Shown one piece after another: positions 41,568-50,755 of a stretch of 64,000 bases of DNA. The notes below the pieces were generated by a model. It did not search any database and was not told the origin of the DNA. It was given only the letters and a program-made list of their open reading frames with translations. A program made the translations under genes and the position numbers. The number at the start of each line of letters is the position of its first letter. Position 1 is the stretch's first letter. The stretch is from NCBI GenBank assembly GCA_900768345.1, contig CAAGCO010000022.1, positions 48,639-112,638 of the forward strand, read 5' to 3'. The DNA comes from Bacilli bacterium (lineage in GTDB: Bacteria > Bacillota_I > Bacilli_A > RF39 > UBA660).

Positions 41568-41575
41568 CTAATGAT

Positions 41576-41660
41576 GCAGGTGTGGCGAAATTGGCAGACG
41601 CACTAGACTTAGGATCTAGCGGAGCAATCCATGGGGGTTCAAGTCCCTTCACCTGCACCA
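41576..41660 (+). tRNA. tRNA-Leu (TAG)
   Basis: 85 nt including CCA. Acceptor GCAGGTG / CACCTGC, anticodon loop CTTAGGA giving TAG, a short variable arm typical of class II, T arm GGTTCAAGTCC. Nine bp after the preceding tRNA, same transcript. Confidence 0.96.
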
Positions 41661-41674
41661 TTTTTTATTGCAAT

Positions 41675-41701
41675 TAAAGAGAAATGTAATGTTTCTCTTT
41701 T
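41675..41701 (+). terminator. Terminator of the tRNA unit
   Basis: AAAGAGAAA / TTTCTCTTT stem and T5. Confidence 0.85.
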
Positions 41702-41716
41702 TATATTGTGTAAAGT

Positions 41717-41732
41717 ATGTAAAGTATTATAC
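41717..41732 (+). promoter_or_regulatory. Possible operator before murC
   Basis: ATGTAAAGTATTATAC, next to a second GTAAAGTAT nine bp upstream (tandem), overlaps the -35 zone of the TATAAT at 41753-41758. Near match (14/16) to the promoter motif of the HTH gene at 34680. Confidence 0.4.
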
Positions 41733-41777
41733 TTTTTTTGTTTTAATTATAGTATAATTTATTGTAGGTGATTTTAA

Positions 41778-43082
41778 ATGATTTATTATTTTATAGGAAT
41801 TAAAGGAAGCGGAATGAGTTCTCTTGCTCAAATAATGCATGATTTAGGATATAAAGTTACAGGAAGTGATAAACCAGATCATTTCTTTACTGAAGTTGGT
41901 CTTATTGAAAAAAATATTCCTTTTCATGAGTTTAATCCTGATATGATTACAAAAGATATGATTATTGTTCAAGGTAATGCTTTTAATGATGAACATCCTG
42001 AAGTTAAAAAAGCACATGAACTTGGACTTAAAATATTTACATATCAAGAAATGATAGCTGAAATAACTAATGATACTAAATTAGTTGCTGTATGTGGTTG
42101 CCATGGTAAAACTACTACAACCACTATGATGAAAACAGTATTAGAACCATTTGGAGTTAATTATCTAATTGGAGATGGAACTGGATTTGCTAAAAAGGGA
42201 AATGAATATTTTGCTCTTGAAGCATGTGAATATAAAAGACATTTCTTAGCCTATAATCCATATTATACTATTGTAACTAATATTGAACTTGATCATACAG
42301 ATTATTATAAAGATTTAGATGATGTTATGGATGCATTTACTGAATTTGTAAGTAAGACTCGTAAAGCTGTTATTATGTGTGGAGATGACATTAATAATAG
42401 AAAAATTAAAACTGATAAACCTGTATATTACTATGGGTTTAGTGAAAATAATGATGTGGTTGTTAAAAATATTAGTCATGATGAAGAAACTACTAAAGCT
42501 GATGTGTATATCAAAGGAGAATTATATGATACATATACCTTCCCTTTTGTAGGAGATCATCTATTATTAAATGTTCTTGGTGTAATTACTGTATGCTATC
42601 TTGAAAATTTGCCTAAAGATGAAGTTAAAAAACAAGTACGTAAGATTGAACATGCTAAGAGAAGATTTATTGAAGAAAAATTTAGAAATAATATATTAAT
42701 CGATGATTATGCTCATCATCCAACTGAAGTTAAAGTTACAATTGAAGCAGCACGTAAGAAATATCCAGATAGAGAGATAGTTGCTCTATTTAAAGCACAT
42801 ACTAGATCAAGAGTTCAATATTTTCATAAAGAATTTGCTGATGCACTTAATCTTGCTGATAAAGCATTTGTACTTGATATTGGGGAAGATAGAAAAGAAA
42901 ATGGATATGATGGCGTATCTTGTATGGATATAATAAAAGATCTTAAAAATGGTGAATATATTTCACTTGAAGAAGTAGATAAATTACTTCCATATAAAGA
43001 TACTAATGCAGTACTTTTATTTATGAGTAGTAAAGACATATATGTACTTGAAAACAAATATAAAGAAATAGCTAGTAAATAG
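41778..43082 (+). CDS. murC: UDP-N-acetylmuramate--L-alanine ligase
   Basis: First amino-acid ligase of peptidoglycan precursor synthesis, ATP-dependent, cytoplasmic. 434 aa. N-terminal Rossmann motif FIGIKGSGMSSLAQIM, ATP loop VCGCHGKTTTTTMM, central NIELDHTDYY, and the C-terminal DDYAHHPTEVKVTIEAARKKYP are typical MurC signatures. RBS AGGTGAT. One of few + strand genes in the right arm; its stop overlaps a terminator at 43063-43097. Presence shows a walled organism, unlike mycoplasmas. Confidence 0.93.
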   Translation: MIYYFIGIKGSGMSSLAQIMHDLGYKVTGSDKPDHFFTEVGLIEKNIPFHEFNPDMITKDMIIVQGNAFNDEHPEVKKAHELGLKIFTYQEMIAEITNDTKLVAVCGCHGKTTTTTMMKTVLEPFGVNYLIGDGTGFAKKGNEYFALEACEYKRHFLAYNPYYTIVTNIELDHTDYYKDLDDVMDAFTEFVSKTRKAVIMCGDDINNRKIKTDKPVYYYGFSENNDVVVKNISHDEETTKADVYIKGELYDTYTFPFVGDHLLLNVLGVITVCYLENLPKDEVKKQVRKIEHAKRRFIEEKFRNNILIDDYAHHPTEVKVTIEAARKKYPDREIVALFKAHTRSRVQYFHKEFADALNLADKAFVLDIGEDRKENGYDGVSCMDIIKDLKNGEYISLEEVDKLLPYKDTNAVLLFMSSKDIYVLENKYKEIASK

Positions 43083-43097
43083 CTATTTCTTTTTTTA
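43063..43097 (+). terminator. Terminator overlapping the murC end
   Basis: AAAGAAATAGCTA / TAGCTATTTCTTT stem with a very short loop and T run. Confidence 0.85.
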
Positions 43098-43115
43098 ATA
43101 AATAAAAAAGAAGGA

Positions 43116-43547
43116 CTACTCTCTTCCTTCTAATCTACATAATAAATCGATTTTGAACATTTCTTTTTGAGCATTTGCTTTAGAAATCATTATTCCTTTA
43201 TAAGCAGTTAATTCTGATTTATGACCATCTAATAATATATCTTTAGGTTCTAAATTATTTAACATAACTATATTATTATTTTTATATACAGTATAGTTTA
43301 ATTTAACTTCACCATATACTTTTACAAATAATGAGTCAGTTGGTAATCTTAAATCATAAGTTTCAGTTTGTTCATGTTTATTAATTGAAACTAATTCTCC
43401 AACAAATTCACCGCTTCTTAATTTAGGATAAAAATCAAACATTAATTTCTTATAAGCAACCATGTTGTATTTTTTTAAACTTCTTTCTAGTTTTTTGAAG
43501 TTATTCTCATCCAAATAATCTAAAATAAATCTTCCTTTCATAATCAT
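43116..43547 (-). CDS. Hypothetical protein, 143 aa
   Basis: I do not recognise the family. Soluble, beta-rich, Lys-rich protein (DYLDENNFKKLERSLKKY at the start; VKVYGEVKLNYTVY in the middle). The start ATG 43547 has an unusually G-rich ribosome site AAGGGGGG. It has its own strong promoter and a leader beginning ATCATTAAGGGGGG that is shared with the gene at 46893. Confidence 0.65.
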   Translation of the reverse strand: MIMKGRFILDYLDENNFKKLERSLKKYNMVAYKKLMFDFYPKLRSGEFVGELVSINKHEQTETYDLRLPTDSLFVKVYGEVKLNYTVYKNNNIVMLNNLEPKDILLDGHKSELTAYKGIMISKANAQKEMFKIDLLCRLEGRE

Positions 43548-43576
43548 CAAAACCCCCCTTAATGATTTGTATATAG

Positions 43577-43605
43577 ATTATAGCATATTTTTTAGAAAAA
43601 GTCAA
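43577..43605 (-). promoter_or_regulatory. Promoter of the 143-aa protein gene
   Basis: TTGACT (43605-43600), 17-bp spacer, TATAAT (43582-43577) with extended TGC. Confidence 0.8.
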
Positions 43606-43741
43606 ATAAAAGTTATTTTAGAGATATTTAATGATTTGTGATTAGTTAATTGCGTTTTTAATTTTTGTTTCTTATATGTCTTAAAAAGTATATTATTTTG
43701 CTAATTTATATATTAATATTTTATTATTAGATTTTAATAAT

Positions 43742-43765
43742 TTAAAAAGAGTATTTCTACTCTTT
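43742..43765 (-). terminator. Terminator of thrS
   Basis: AAAGAGTA / TACTCTTT stem with GAAA loop and T5; overlaps the thrS stop codon. Confidence 0.8.
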
Positions 43766-45511
43766 ATTTTTAATTTCATTATGTAGTTTTTCTATGAATT
43801 CATCTATTTTTAATGTATGAGTTTCATTAGAACCACGAAGACGATAACTAATAGTTTCAGCATCTCTTTCTTTATCTCCTAAAATTAGAGTATATGGAAC
43901 TTTAGAAAGAACGCTTTCTCTCATTTTGTAATTTAGTTTTTCATCTCTATCATCTAATTTAACTCTTATATTTTCATTATTTAATATATCAAATATTTTC
44001 TTACAATAGTCTAGATGATATTCCATATTAACTGGAATAATATTTACTTGTTCTGGAGCTAGCCATAATGGAAGTGCACCTTTAGTTTCTTCTAGGATGT
44101 ATGCCATAAATCTATCTAGTGAACCTAAGATAGCTCTGTGAAGAACTACTGGTGTTTTCTTTTCTCCATCTTTATCTACATATTTTAAATCAAATTTAGC
44201 TGGTAAGCAGAAGTCTAATTGACAAGTAGAAAGTGTGTATTCATTTCCAACTGCAGGACGTACATTAACGTCTAACTTAGGTCCATAGAATGCTGCTTCA
44301 CCTATTTCTTCAGTATATTCAATTCCAAGTTCATTTAATACTTCACGTAGTTCATTTTCTGCTTTATTCCACATTTCATCATCTTGATGATATTTTTCTT
44401 TATCTTCTGGATCTCTTAGGGATAAAACGCATCTATAATCAGTAATACCAAAGTCTTTATATACATCAAATATTAAATCTACTACATTTTTAAATTCAGA
44501 TTTAATTTGTTCTGGTGTTACGAATAAGTGAGCGTCATTTTGACAGAAGTGTCTTCCTCTTTCAATACCTTTTACTGCGCCTGATGCTTCATATCTAAAG
44601 TCGTGAGCTATTTCACCTATTCTAATTGGTAAATCTTTATATGAATGTAATTTATTTGAATAAATCATCATATGATGTGGACAGTTCATTGGTCTTAATA
44701 CGAATGTTTCTTCATCTACTTGCATAGCTGGGAACATATTTTCTTTGTAGTGATCCCAGTGTCCAGAAGTTTTGTATAAATTTACTGTTCCAACACATGG
44801 AGTTAATACATGTAAGTATCCTAATTTTCTTTCTTTTTCTTTAATATAGTCTTCTAATTCTTGCCAAATAATATATCCATTTGGTAAGTACATAGGAAGG
44901 CCACGTCCTACTAGGTCATCAGACATGAATAGTTCCATTTCTTTTCCTATTTTTCTGTGATCTCTATTTTTACAATCTTCTAAGTATTCGATATATTCAT
45001 TTAAATCTTCTTCATTTTCAAAGCATACTCCATATACTCTTTGAAGCATTTTATTTTTAGAGTCACCTTTCCAGTAAGCACCACTAACTTTTAATAACTT
45101 AAAGTATTTAATTTCTTTAGTTGAGTTTACATGTGGCCCTCTACATAAATCTATAAAGTCTTCTTGTCTATATGCAGATATTACTTGTTCATGTTCATCC
45201 ATTCTACTAATTAAATCTATTTTATATGGATCATCTTTGAACATTTCAAGTGCTTCTTCTTTTGATAATTCAATTCTTTTAATTAATTTATTATCTTTAG
45301 ATATTTTCTTCATTTCTTTTTCTATTTTTGGTAAATCTTCTTCAGTTAATGATACATCACCTAAATCTATATCATAATAGAATCCTTCGTCAATAACTGG
45401 TCCTACCCAAAACTTTGCTTGTGGATATATATGTTTTACTGCATGTGCTAAAAGATGAGCACAGCTATGGTTTAACATATTTAATCTTTCATCATTTTTA
45501 ATTTCTTTCAT
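43757..45511 (-). CDS. thrS: Threonyl-tRNA synthetase lacking the TGS domain
   Basis: Class IIa synthetase of 584 aa, about 60 short of the usual 640. It begins directly at the editing domain (LNMLNHSCAHLLAHAVKHIYP with the HxxxH-like zinc/editing motif), so the N-terminal TGS domain is absent. Catalytic domain: motif 2 RIGEIAHDFRYEASG, zinc-ligand Cys in RPMNCPHHMMIY, motif 3 HRAILGSLDRFMAYILEE; C-terminal anticodon-binding domain complete. ATG 45511 overlaps the upstream stop as TAATG, which fixes the start. Part of the T-box-controlled unit. Confidence 0.96.
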   Translation of the reverse strand: MKEIKNDERLNMLNHSCAHLLAHAVKHIYPQAKFWVGPVIDEGFYYDIDLGDVSLTEEDLPKIEKEMKKISKDNKLIKRIELSKEEALEMFKDDPYKIDLISRMDEHEQVISAYRQEDFIDLCRGPHVNSTKEIKYFKLLKVSGAYWKGDSKNKMLQRVYGVCFENEEDLNEYIEYLEDCKNRDHRKIGKEMELFMSDDLVGRGLPMYLPNGYIIWQELEDYIKEKERKLGYLHVLTPCVGTVNLYKTSGHWDHYKENMFPAMQVDEETFVLRPMNCPHHMMIYSNKLHSYKDLPIRIGEIAHDFRYEASGAVKGIERGRHFCQNDAHLFVTPEQIKSEFKNVVDLIFDVYKDFGITDYRCVLSLRDPEDKEKYHQDDEMWNKAENELREVLNELGIEYTEEIGEAAFYGPKLDVNVRPAVGNEYTLSTCQLDFCLPAKFDLKYVDKDGEKKTPVVLHRAILGSLDRFMAYILEETKGALPLWLAPEQVNIIPVNMEYHLDYCKKIFDILNNENIRVKLDDRDEKLNYKMRESVLSKVPYTLILGDKERDAETISYRLRGSNETHTLKIDEFIEKLHNEIKNKE

Positions 45512-45975
45512 TATTCTTCATCTTCCTTCATTCTTTTTATTTCGTTTCTATTGTATTTTTTTGTAAGAACTATTCCCCTTTTCTCTAGTTCTCTTCTTGC
45601 TTCTCTACTATTTCTATATGAATTAAATCTAGTATTTAATAATTGCTTTAATTCATATATACTCATTGCTGTATAATCATATCTCTCATCATTTATTTTC
45701 TTTGGCTCTTCATGTTCTACTTCTATTTCATGAAAATCAAATTCTTTTTCTATGGTTGGGACATAATATGGTATTACTGTTTTACCATCACTAACCATTA
45801 ATATTTTTCCTCGGGTTATTGCTTCTGGATGATTATTTACATATTCGAATGTACTTCTTTTTAATTGTGGAAATAATACTTTGACATCTAGATGTGTTAT
45901 TTGCTTTAAGTCAGGCCCTCCTAGACCTAGTGTTCTTGATAAAAACTTTGATAATGTTATTGTTTCATATTTCAT
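45511..45975 (-). CDS. Hypothetical protein in the threonine T-box operon
   Basis: A 154-aa basic/acidic soluble protein with no recognised domain. Its C-terminal part (YELKQLLNTRFNSYRNSREARRELEKRGI) is helical and charged. It sits between the T-box leader and thrS, coupled to thrS by TAATG, occupying the place of ytxC in the Bacillus dnaB-dnaI-ytxB-ytxC-thrS order, though similarity to YtxC is not evident. Threonine-starvation control implies a link to ThrRS or translation (inference). RBS AAGGGAGGG. Confidence 0.7.
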   Translation of the reverse strand: MKYETITLSKFLSRTLGLGGPDLKQITHLDVKVLFPQLKRSTFEYVNNHPEAITRGKILMVSDGKTVIPYYVPTIEKEFDFHEIEVEHEEPKKINDERYDYTAMSIYELKQLLNTRFNSYRNSREARRELEKRGIVLTKKYNRNEIKRMKEDEE

Positions 45976-45996
45976 ATTAACCCTCCCTTATAAAAC

Positions 45997-46200
45997 AAAA
46001 AAAGGAATAGTAAGGAGTCTTGAACAGACGGTACCATCCCTTTATTTAACTTATTATGTTTTGTAACGAAAACAGCTCGTAGGTTATTAACCTCATATGA
46101 TTGGTAGTAATTATTAATCTATTACTTAGTTTTCACCATCCACTAATTCTCTATGCTAATATAATTAATAATCTCGTCCAATTAATTAATTTATAAGTTA
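45997..46200 (-). promoter_or_regulatory. T-box riboswitch, threonine (ACU/ACC specifier)
   Basis: On the minus strand the T-box signature GGATGGTACCGTCTG (about 46039-46025) is followed by a terminator in which AAAGGGATGGTA pairs with TACTATTCCTTT and runs into T residues. Stem I can form from ATTATTAAT and ATTAATAAT with a base ATTGG/CCAAT; the specifier position reads ACT (or ACC in the overlapping register), both threonine codons. This agrees with thrS two genes downstream. Confidence 0.9.
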
Positions 46201-46221
46201 ATGTTAACACAATTTTTTTAC

Positions 46222-46893
46222 TTAAGCAACATCTTTTAATCTTAATGTTTTATTTCTTTTCTTTACTGCTGCTAAAGATTCAATTTTTTCTCCTAAAGTT
46301 TCTAGTTCAAATGCATCTAATTCTGCTATAGCTTTTGCTATATCACTTTTAGTTACTTCTTTTTCTATGTATTTAGGTTTTTCTACTTCTTTTGCCATAT
46401 ATGGTGTAATGTCTAATGTTTCATCAGTAGTTGTTTCACGTGTTATATATTCAATTGGTGTTTCATATGAATCATAAAGAGTGTAATCATTTTTACGAGC
46501 AACGTATTTTTCAGGTTTTTCAAATACAATTTGAGGTTCCATTGGCTTTGCTAATGATGCATTTTTTAAAAATTCTTCTCTTTCCTTGATTGCTTGTTTT
46601 TCTTCTCTTGTTATGTATTCACCATTTTCAATTTCATTTTTAACAGCTCTATCAATAGGGTCTTTTCCTTGAACTAATGATATTGCTTTTAAAGCATAAT
46701 AGAAAGGTATAAATCCTCTAAAGAAGTTTCCTAATCCTTCATTAAATTTATACATACTATTTTTATTTTTTAAAACATATCCTTGATCTTCAAGTTTCTT
46801 CTCGATTATTGGCTTTACTGAACCTATTACTGCTAAGCCATATGCTGTTGATAATAACTGAGCAACAATTAATGCTATAATTACATTTTCCAT
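46222..46893 (-). CDS. Hypothetical membrane protein, 223 aa
   Basis: No family recognised. One N-terminal hydrophobic segment (about 3-25), a second weak one (about 55-72; GLGNFFRGFIPFYYALKA), then a long charged, probably cytoplasmic tail rich in Glu and Lys with a terminal basic cluster KKRNKTLRLKD. Located where Bacillus has ytxB in the dnaI-thrS region. The start has an AAGGGGGG ribosome site and a perfect-consensus promoter. Confidence 0.7.
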   Translation of the reverse strand: MENVIIALIVAQLLSTAYGLAVIGSVKPIIEKKLEDQGYVLKNKNSMYKFNEGLGNFFRGFIPFYYALKAISLVQGKDPIDRAVKNEIENGEYITREEKQAIKEREEFLKNASLAKPMEPQIVFEKPEKYVARKNDYTLYDSYETPIEYITRETTTDETLDITPYMAKEVEKPKYIEKEVTKSDIAKAIAELDAFELETLGEKIESLAAVKKRNKTLRLKDVA

Positions 46894-46919
46894 CGATATC
46901 CCCCCTTAATGATGCACAT

Positions 46920-46948
46920 ATTATATCAAAAAATGGACATTTTGTCAA
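46920..46948 (-). promoter_or_regulatory. Perfect-consensus promoter
   Basis: TTGACA (46948-46943), 17-bp spacer, TATAAT (46925-46920). Drives the 223-aa gene; the leader carries ATCATTAAGGGGGG. Confidence 0.9.
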
Positions 46949-46971
46949 TCTTCGTCTATTTTTTCAGCTAA

Positions 46972-47002
46972 AAAACGTCATAAATATATACTTTGACGTT
47001 CT
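46972..47002 (-). terminator. Terminator of the dnaB-dnaI operon
   Basis: GAACGTCA / TGACGTTT stem with AT-rich loop and T6. Confidence 0.8.
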
Positions 47003-47010
47003 TAATTTGT

Positions 47011-47913
47011 TTATTTTCTTTTATTTCCACTTATTAATGTTTGTTCTTCAGTTAAATACTTTATTCTTTCAATTATTCTTCTTGCTTTTATTTCATCAGT
47101 TCCTTTTGATGTTTCTGATAGGACACTTTCTAGTTCATCTATATTAAAGTTTGAAGTGAAAAATGTTGTTAAATCGTTATCCATTCTATATTGAAGAATA
47201 GTACCTAGTACTTCATCTCTTGCCCAAGCGCTATTATTTTCCGCTCCAATATCATCTATTAAAAGTATATCACTTGTCATTATTTCATCTAGCACGTCGT
47301 CATAGTTATATTCATTAAATGATGCTTTTAATCTTTTTAATAGTGATGGATAATAAACATTTACTGTTCTAAAACCTTTATTTGATAGCTCATTTAATAA
47401 TGCACTTAGTATATATGATTTTCCACTTCCAAATGAACCACTTAAGTATAATCCTTTTACTGGTTCGTTATTCATCTTCTTTTTTAGAAAATCTTTTATA
47501 TATTTTAATATACTTGCTCTTTCTTTTTCAGTAACTAAATCACTTAAAGATGCTGTCATAAGTACTTTTGGTGTTTCAAAGAATGTTGTTGTATTTTTGA
47601 TCTTATTTTCTTTAAAATATTTGCATGCTTTATAGCTAAATTCTATATAATCTTTTCTAACTGTTGGATAATATACATGTCCTTCTATTTCATTTTTACA
47701 TTTATCTAAGCCTTTACATTTTGAACAATTTTTAAGTTCACATACTGTTGTTTCTAATTTAGAAGTGTATTTCATTAAAACTTTTTCATCACATTTTAAT
47801 CTTGCACAAAGTTTAGTAAATGTTTCGTCTTTACTAGCAAGAACAAATTCACGTCTTAAGTCATCTTGTATTGCTTTTTTACCTTTTTTAATAAAACTAT
47901 TTCCTTTGATCAT
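47011..47913 (-). CDS. dnaI: Primosomal helicase loader DnaI
   Basis: AAA+ loader placing the replicative helicase on DNA; 300 aa. An N-terminal DnaI-type zinc region holds clustered cysteines (CELKNCSKCKGLDKCKNE, about 72-90). The ATPase domain has Walker A LSGSFGSGKSYILS, Walker B ILLIDDIGAE and a C-terminal arginine-rich RRIIERIKYL. It starts inside the end of the dnaB gene (4-nt overlap), the conserved Bacillus dnaB-dnaI pair. Confidence 0.93.
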   Translation of the reverse strand: MIKGNSFIKKGKKAIQDDLRREFVLASKDETFTKLCARLKCDEKVLMKYTSKLETTVCELKNCSKCKGLDKCKNEIEGHVYYPTVRKDYIEFSYKACKYFKENKIKNTTTFFETPKVLMTASLSDLVTEKERASILKYIKDFLKKKMNNEPVKGLYLSGSFGSGKSYILSALLNELSNKGFRTVNVYYPSLLKRLKASFNEYNYDDVLDEIMTSDILLIDDIGAENNSAWARDEVLGTILQYRMDNDLTTFFTSNFNIDELESVLSETSKGTDEIKARRIIERIKYLTEEQTLISGNKRK

Positions 47914-49190
47914 TTTCTAAACTCCTCTATAAAATTTTTAAATTCTGCATCACTTTCAGAGTCTGATGATTCTGATTCTATTTTTTCATTAAACCAACTT
48001 GGCATTACTTTGCTTTTTGGTTTGTCATCTTTCTTATATTTTTTCTTATGTTCTTTTTCAGCTAAATTCATTGCTTCTTCAGCTGTCTCTACTCCGCTTC
48101 TTTTCCATTGCCCGGCAATAGTTTCTACATAGTTTTTAACTAATTTATTATTATTTGTTTTTAAAGTGTAGTCTATAAGAACATTTACTACTCCTGGATT
48201 AAGCTTCAAATCTATAAGTAGAGATTCTAATATTTTCATATCTCTATCAGTTGGTTTGGCCCCTTTATATTTTGCTTTTAAGAATTCATATGGTGAATGG
48301 CTTTCAAATACTTTGATAATTCTGCCTTTTTTACTATTGTTCCCACTAGCGCTTTTTAAGTATTCAGGTTGACTTTTAAATAATAAGCTTGGAAGTCTAT
48401 TATCATTATTAAATTGATAATATTTTCTTACATTTTTTCTTAATTCTTCTTTATCAATATTTCCTTTTTCATTAAGTGATGCTCTTACTAAATCAGCCAT
48501 ATTCACTGGATCTACTTCATAAAGAAAAGATAAATTTGTTATTAGTTCTTTCATTGATTTATTAAGGCATTTTTCGTTAAACATTTCTTTAGGCAAACTA
48601 GATACCATTAAATCAAAGTCGTAATCAAGTTCAAATTTAAGCATTAATTTATTTTTAGATACCACTTCATCTGTATCTATTTCCAATGCTGTATAATTTC
48701 TACTTTTAAATACTGAATCAAATGATACTGTAATGTCTTCATAATCTCTTAGTGACATATGTGGTAGTTTAAAATAGTCATAAAGTCTATTATATTCGTT
48801 TTTACCAACATTATTGTATAAGACTACATTAAATATTGGATGACTAAAGAATTCTTGGGCTGATACAGGACTATAAAGTTCATAAACATAACTTCCTATT
48901 TCACCTTCGTGATAGTATGTTTTTAAAAGACCTATTCCTTCTAAGCGAAGACGTGCTTCTTTAATATTATCAAGCGATAAAGTCATACTTGTCATTAAAT
49001 GATGATGAGTAAGTTCACTTGATATAAAAGTATTTTTTGTTTCAGTTTGAAGTTTTAAGTATAAAGTAACCGCAGTATATCCAATTATAGGCATATAAAG
49101 CATGTTCAAAATTAGTTTATCATGTTCATTTAACAAACTTTTATCAACTACTTGATATATATCGGCTGGATATAATGATATTTTCTTCAT
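47910..49190 (-). CDS. dnaB: Replication initiation/membrane attachment protein DnaB (DnaD-like)
   Basis: Bacillus-type DnaB, not the helicase; with DnaD and DnaI it loads helicase at origins and restart sites. 426 aa. The N-terminal winged helix (about 1-130; LSLYPADIYQVV, LILNMLYMPIIGYTAVTLYLKL) and a DnaD-like DDBH2 domain (about 290-360; ILIDLKLNPGVVNVLIDYTLKTN) are followed by a charged tail. ATG 49190 is preferred since GAGGAG precedes it; the in-frame ATG 49208 overlaps that site. Confidence 0.88.
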   Translation of the reverse strand: MKKISLYPADIYQVVDKSLLNEHDKLILNMLYMPIIGYTAVTLYLKLQTETKNTFISSELTHHHLMTSMTLSLDNIKEARLRLEGIGLLKTYYHEGEIGSYVYELYSPVSAQEFFSHPIFNVVLYNNVGKNEYNRLYDYFKLPHMSLRDYEDITVSFDSVFKSRNYTALEIDTDEVVSKNKLMLKFELDYDFDLMVSSLPKEMFNEKCLNKSMKELITNLSFLYEVDPVNMADLVRASLNEKGNIDKEELRKNVRKYYQFNNDNRLPSLLFKSQPEYLKSASGNNSKKGRIIKVFESHSPYEFLKAKYKGAKPTDRDMKILESLLIDLKLNPGVVNVLIDYTLKTNNNKLVKNYVETIAGQWKRSGVETAEEAMNLAEKEHKKKYKKDDKPKSKVMPSWFNEKIESESSDSESDAEFKNFIEEFRK

Positions 49191-49268
49191 ACTAGTTTTT
49201 CTCCTCATAAGTATTATACATAAATTAAAAGATAAATAAAAGTTTATTTATCTTATTTTTTAGTTTTT

Positions 49269-50030
49269 TCATTGTGCGTACATCTTTTTGTTTAACTGCA
49301 TTTGCTTATATGCCTGAGTGTATCTTTCTGTTACTTTAGTTCCTAGAGGACCTAAGATGCTTACATCTACTGGTATTCTTTTTAAGATTCTGTTTTCTCT
49401 TTCTGATATCATGTTTCTTATTGATGGTTTTGTTAACCATTCTTTATCTACTGTCTTATCTGTATCATTTTCCATACCTATTTTATATGTAACACCATTT
49501 TCACTATCATATGTTACTTCTACATTCATGTTTCCATCAGTAAATGTAGATGCTTCAGTGCCTTGATATACATCAGTGAATTCATCTTGATGGATCATTA
49601 AATATCTTTCTGAATCATCAAGTAATCTATTAAATTCATCTAAATATCTAGCTACAAACGTATAATCTAATTTCATTCCTGTCATAAACATTTCTTTTGA
49701 TTCATTATGTCTACATATAAATGATTCACCTTTAGATGTTTTAATTCTTATTCTGGACAATGTTTTACTAGTAAATACTTCTATTGACTCTATAAAATCA
49801 ATTTCTCTTTTGATTTTGTCCTTTCTGTTTTCTCTTTTTTGGATTAATTCATATCCTCTATCAATTCTGTCCACTAAACTTTCAGATACACTTACTTTTT
49901 TAGATTTGTTATATTCTCTTCTAAGTAAATTAATGTAATCGTATGCACTTATTACATTTTCATTATTTGTTACTTCAACATAACTTAGAAAGCTATTTAA
50001 CCTATCTAAAAGATGGTCATATTCTTGCAC
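49269..50030 (-). CDS. Hypothetical protein, 253 aa
   Basis: No family recognised. A soluble helical protein: a coiled-coil-like N-terminal half (SLVDRIDRGYELIQKRENRKDKIKREIDFIE) and a mixed C-terminal half with YDSENGVTYKIGMEND. Start is GTG 50030 with the excellent ribosome site GGGAGG. It lies just upstream of dnaB but is separated by about 80 bp. Confidence 0.65.
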   Translation of the reverse strand: MQEYDHLLDRLNSFLSYVEVTNNENVISAYDYINLLRREYNKSKKVSVSESLVDRIDRGYELIQKRENRKDKIKREIDFIESIEVFTSKTLSRIRIKTSKGESFICRHNESKEMFMTGMKLDYTFVARYLDEFNRLLDDSERYLMIHQDEFTDVYQGTEASTFTDGNMNVEVTYDSENGVTYKIGMENDTDKTVDKEWLTKPSIRNMISERENRILKRIPVDVSILGPLGTKVTERYTQAYKQMQLNKKMYAQ

Positions 50031-50107
50031 TTATATTCCTCCCTACCTGTAACTTTATTATTACATTAAAGATGAAAATATGCAAGAAAAAAAGTATTTA
50101 AAAAATG

Positions 50108-50755
50108 CTAATTATATTTTAATTTAAATATCTTTTTAAAATTAAAGTACGTAATAATAAATATCAACGAAATTATAATTATTGCAAATAAAGTGATTAG
50201 ATTCTCAATATAGTGAAATATTGAAGTTGATGATATAAGAGACAAGATAATAACAATTGCATTATTTTTAATGACTATATTTATTAATATTGAGATTATT
50301 GAGATTGTAACATAATATGTTAAAGTAAAAAATATGATTTTATAATCAAATGGATAACTATAATTATATAAAAACAATACTAATATAATGTTTAATATTT
50401 TTATTAGAATTATGCTTAATATTATTGCTAGTGTTTTTCTAATAATCCATTTTTTACTTTTTTCTCTTATTATTAAATTATCACAATAGTTTTCTAATTC
50501 ATAATTGAAATAAGTTATTGTAAAATAGATAAAATATACTATTGTATAGAGATTAATTAATGTATAAATAAATTTATCATTTGTTAAATTTTTAGGATAT
50601 CCTATTAGTAAATAGAAGGTCTTATTATTGCTAAATATATTTTCATCATTAAACAAGCAATATACAACTGCTACAGCTAAAACAACTATATATGAAATTA
50701 TCCAAAATTTATCTTTTTTTATTTTACTTATTAGTAAGTTTGCTTCTATTTTCAT
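50108..50755 (-). CDS. ABC-2-type permease-like membrane protein, 215 aa
   Basis: Six predicted membrane segments and little else; very rich in Ile, Leu and Tyr. It overlaps the preceding permease-like gene by 4 nt and belongs to a four-gene unit with an ABC ATPase. Small paired permeases of this kind occur in lantibiotic/bacteriocin immunity exporters (LanEFG type) and ABC-2 drug exporters; assignment is by context. Confidence 0.65.
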   Translation of the reverse strand: MKIEANLLISKIKKDKFWIISYIVVLAVAVVYCLFNDENIFSNNKTFYLLIGYPKNLTNDKFIYTLINLYTIVYFIYFTITYFNYELENYCDNLIIREKSKKWIIRKTLAIILSIILIKILNIILVLFLYNYSYPFDYKIIFFTLTYYVTISIISILINIVIKNNAIVIILSLISSTSIFHYIENLITLFAIIIISLIFIITYFNFKKIFKLKYN

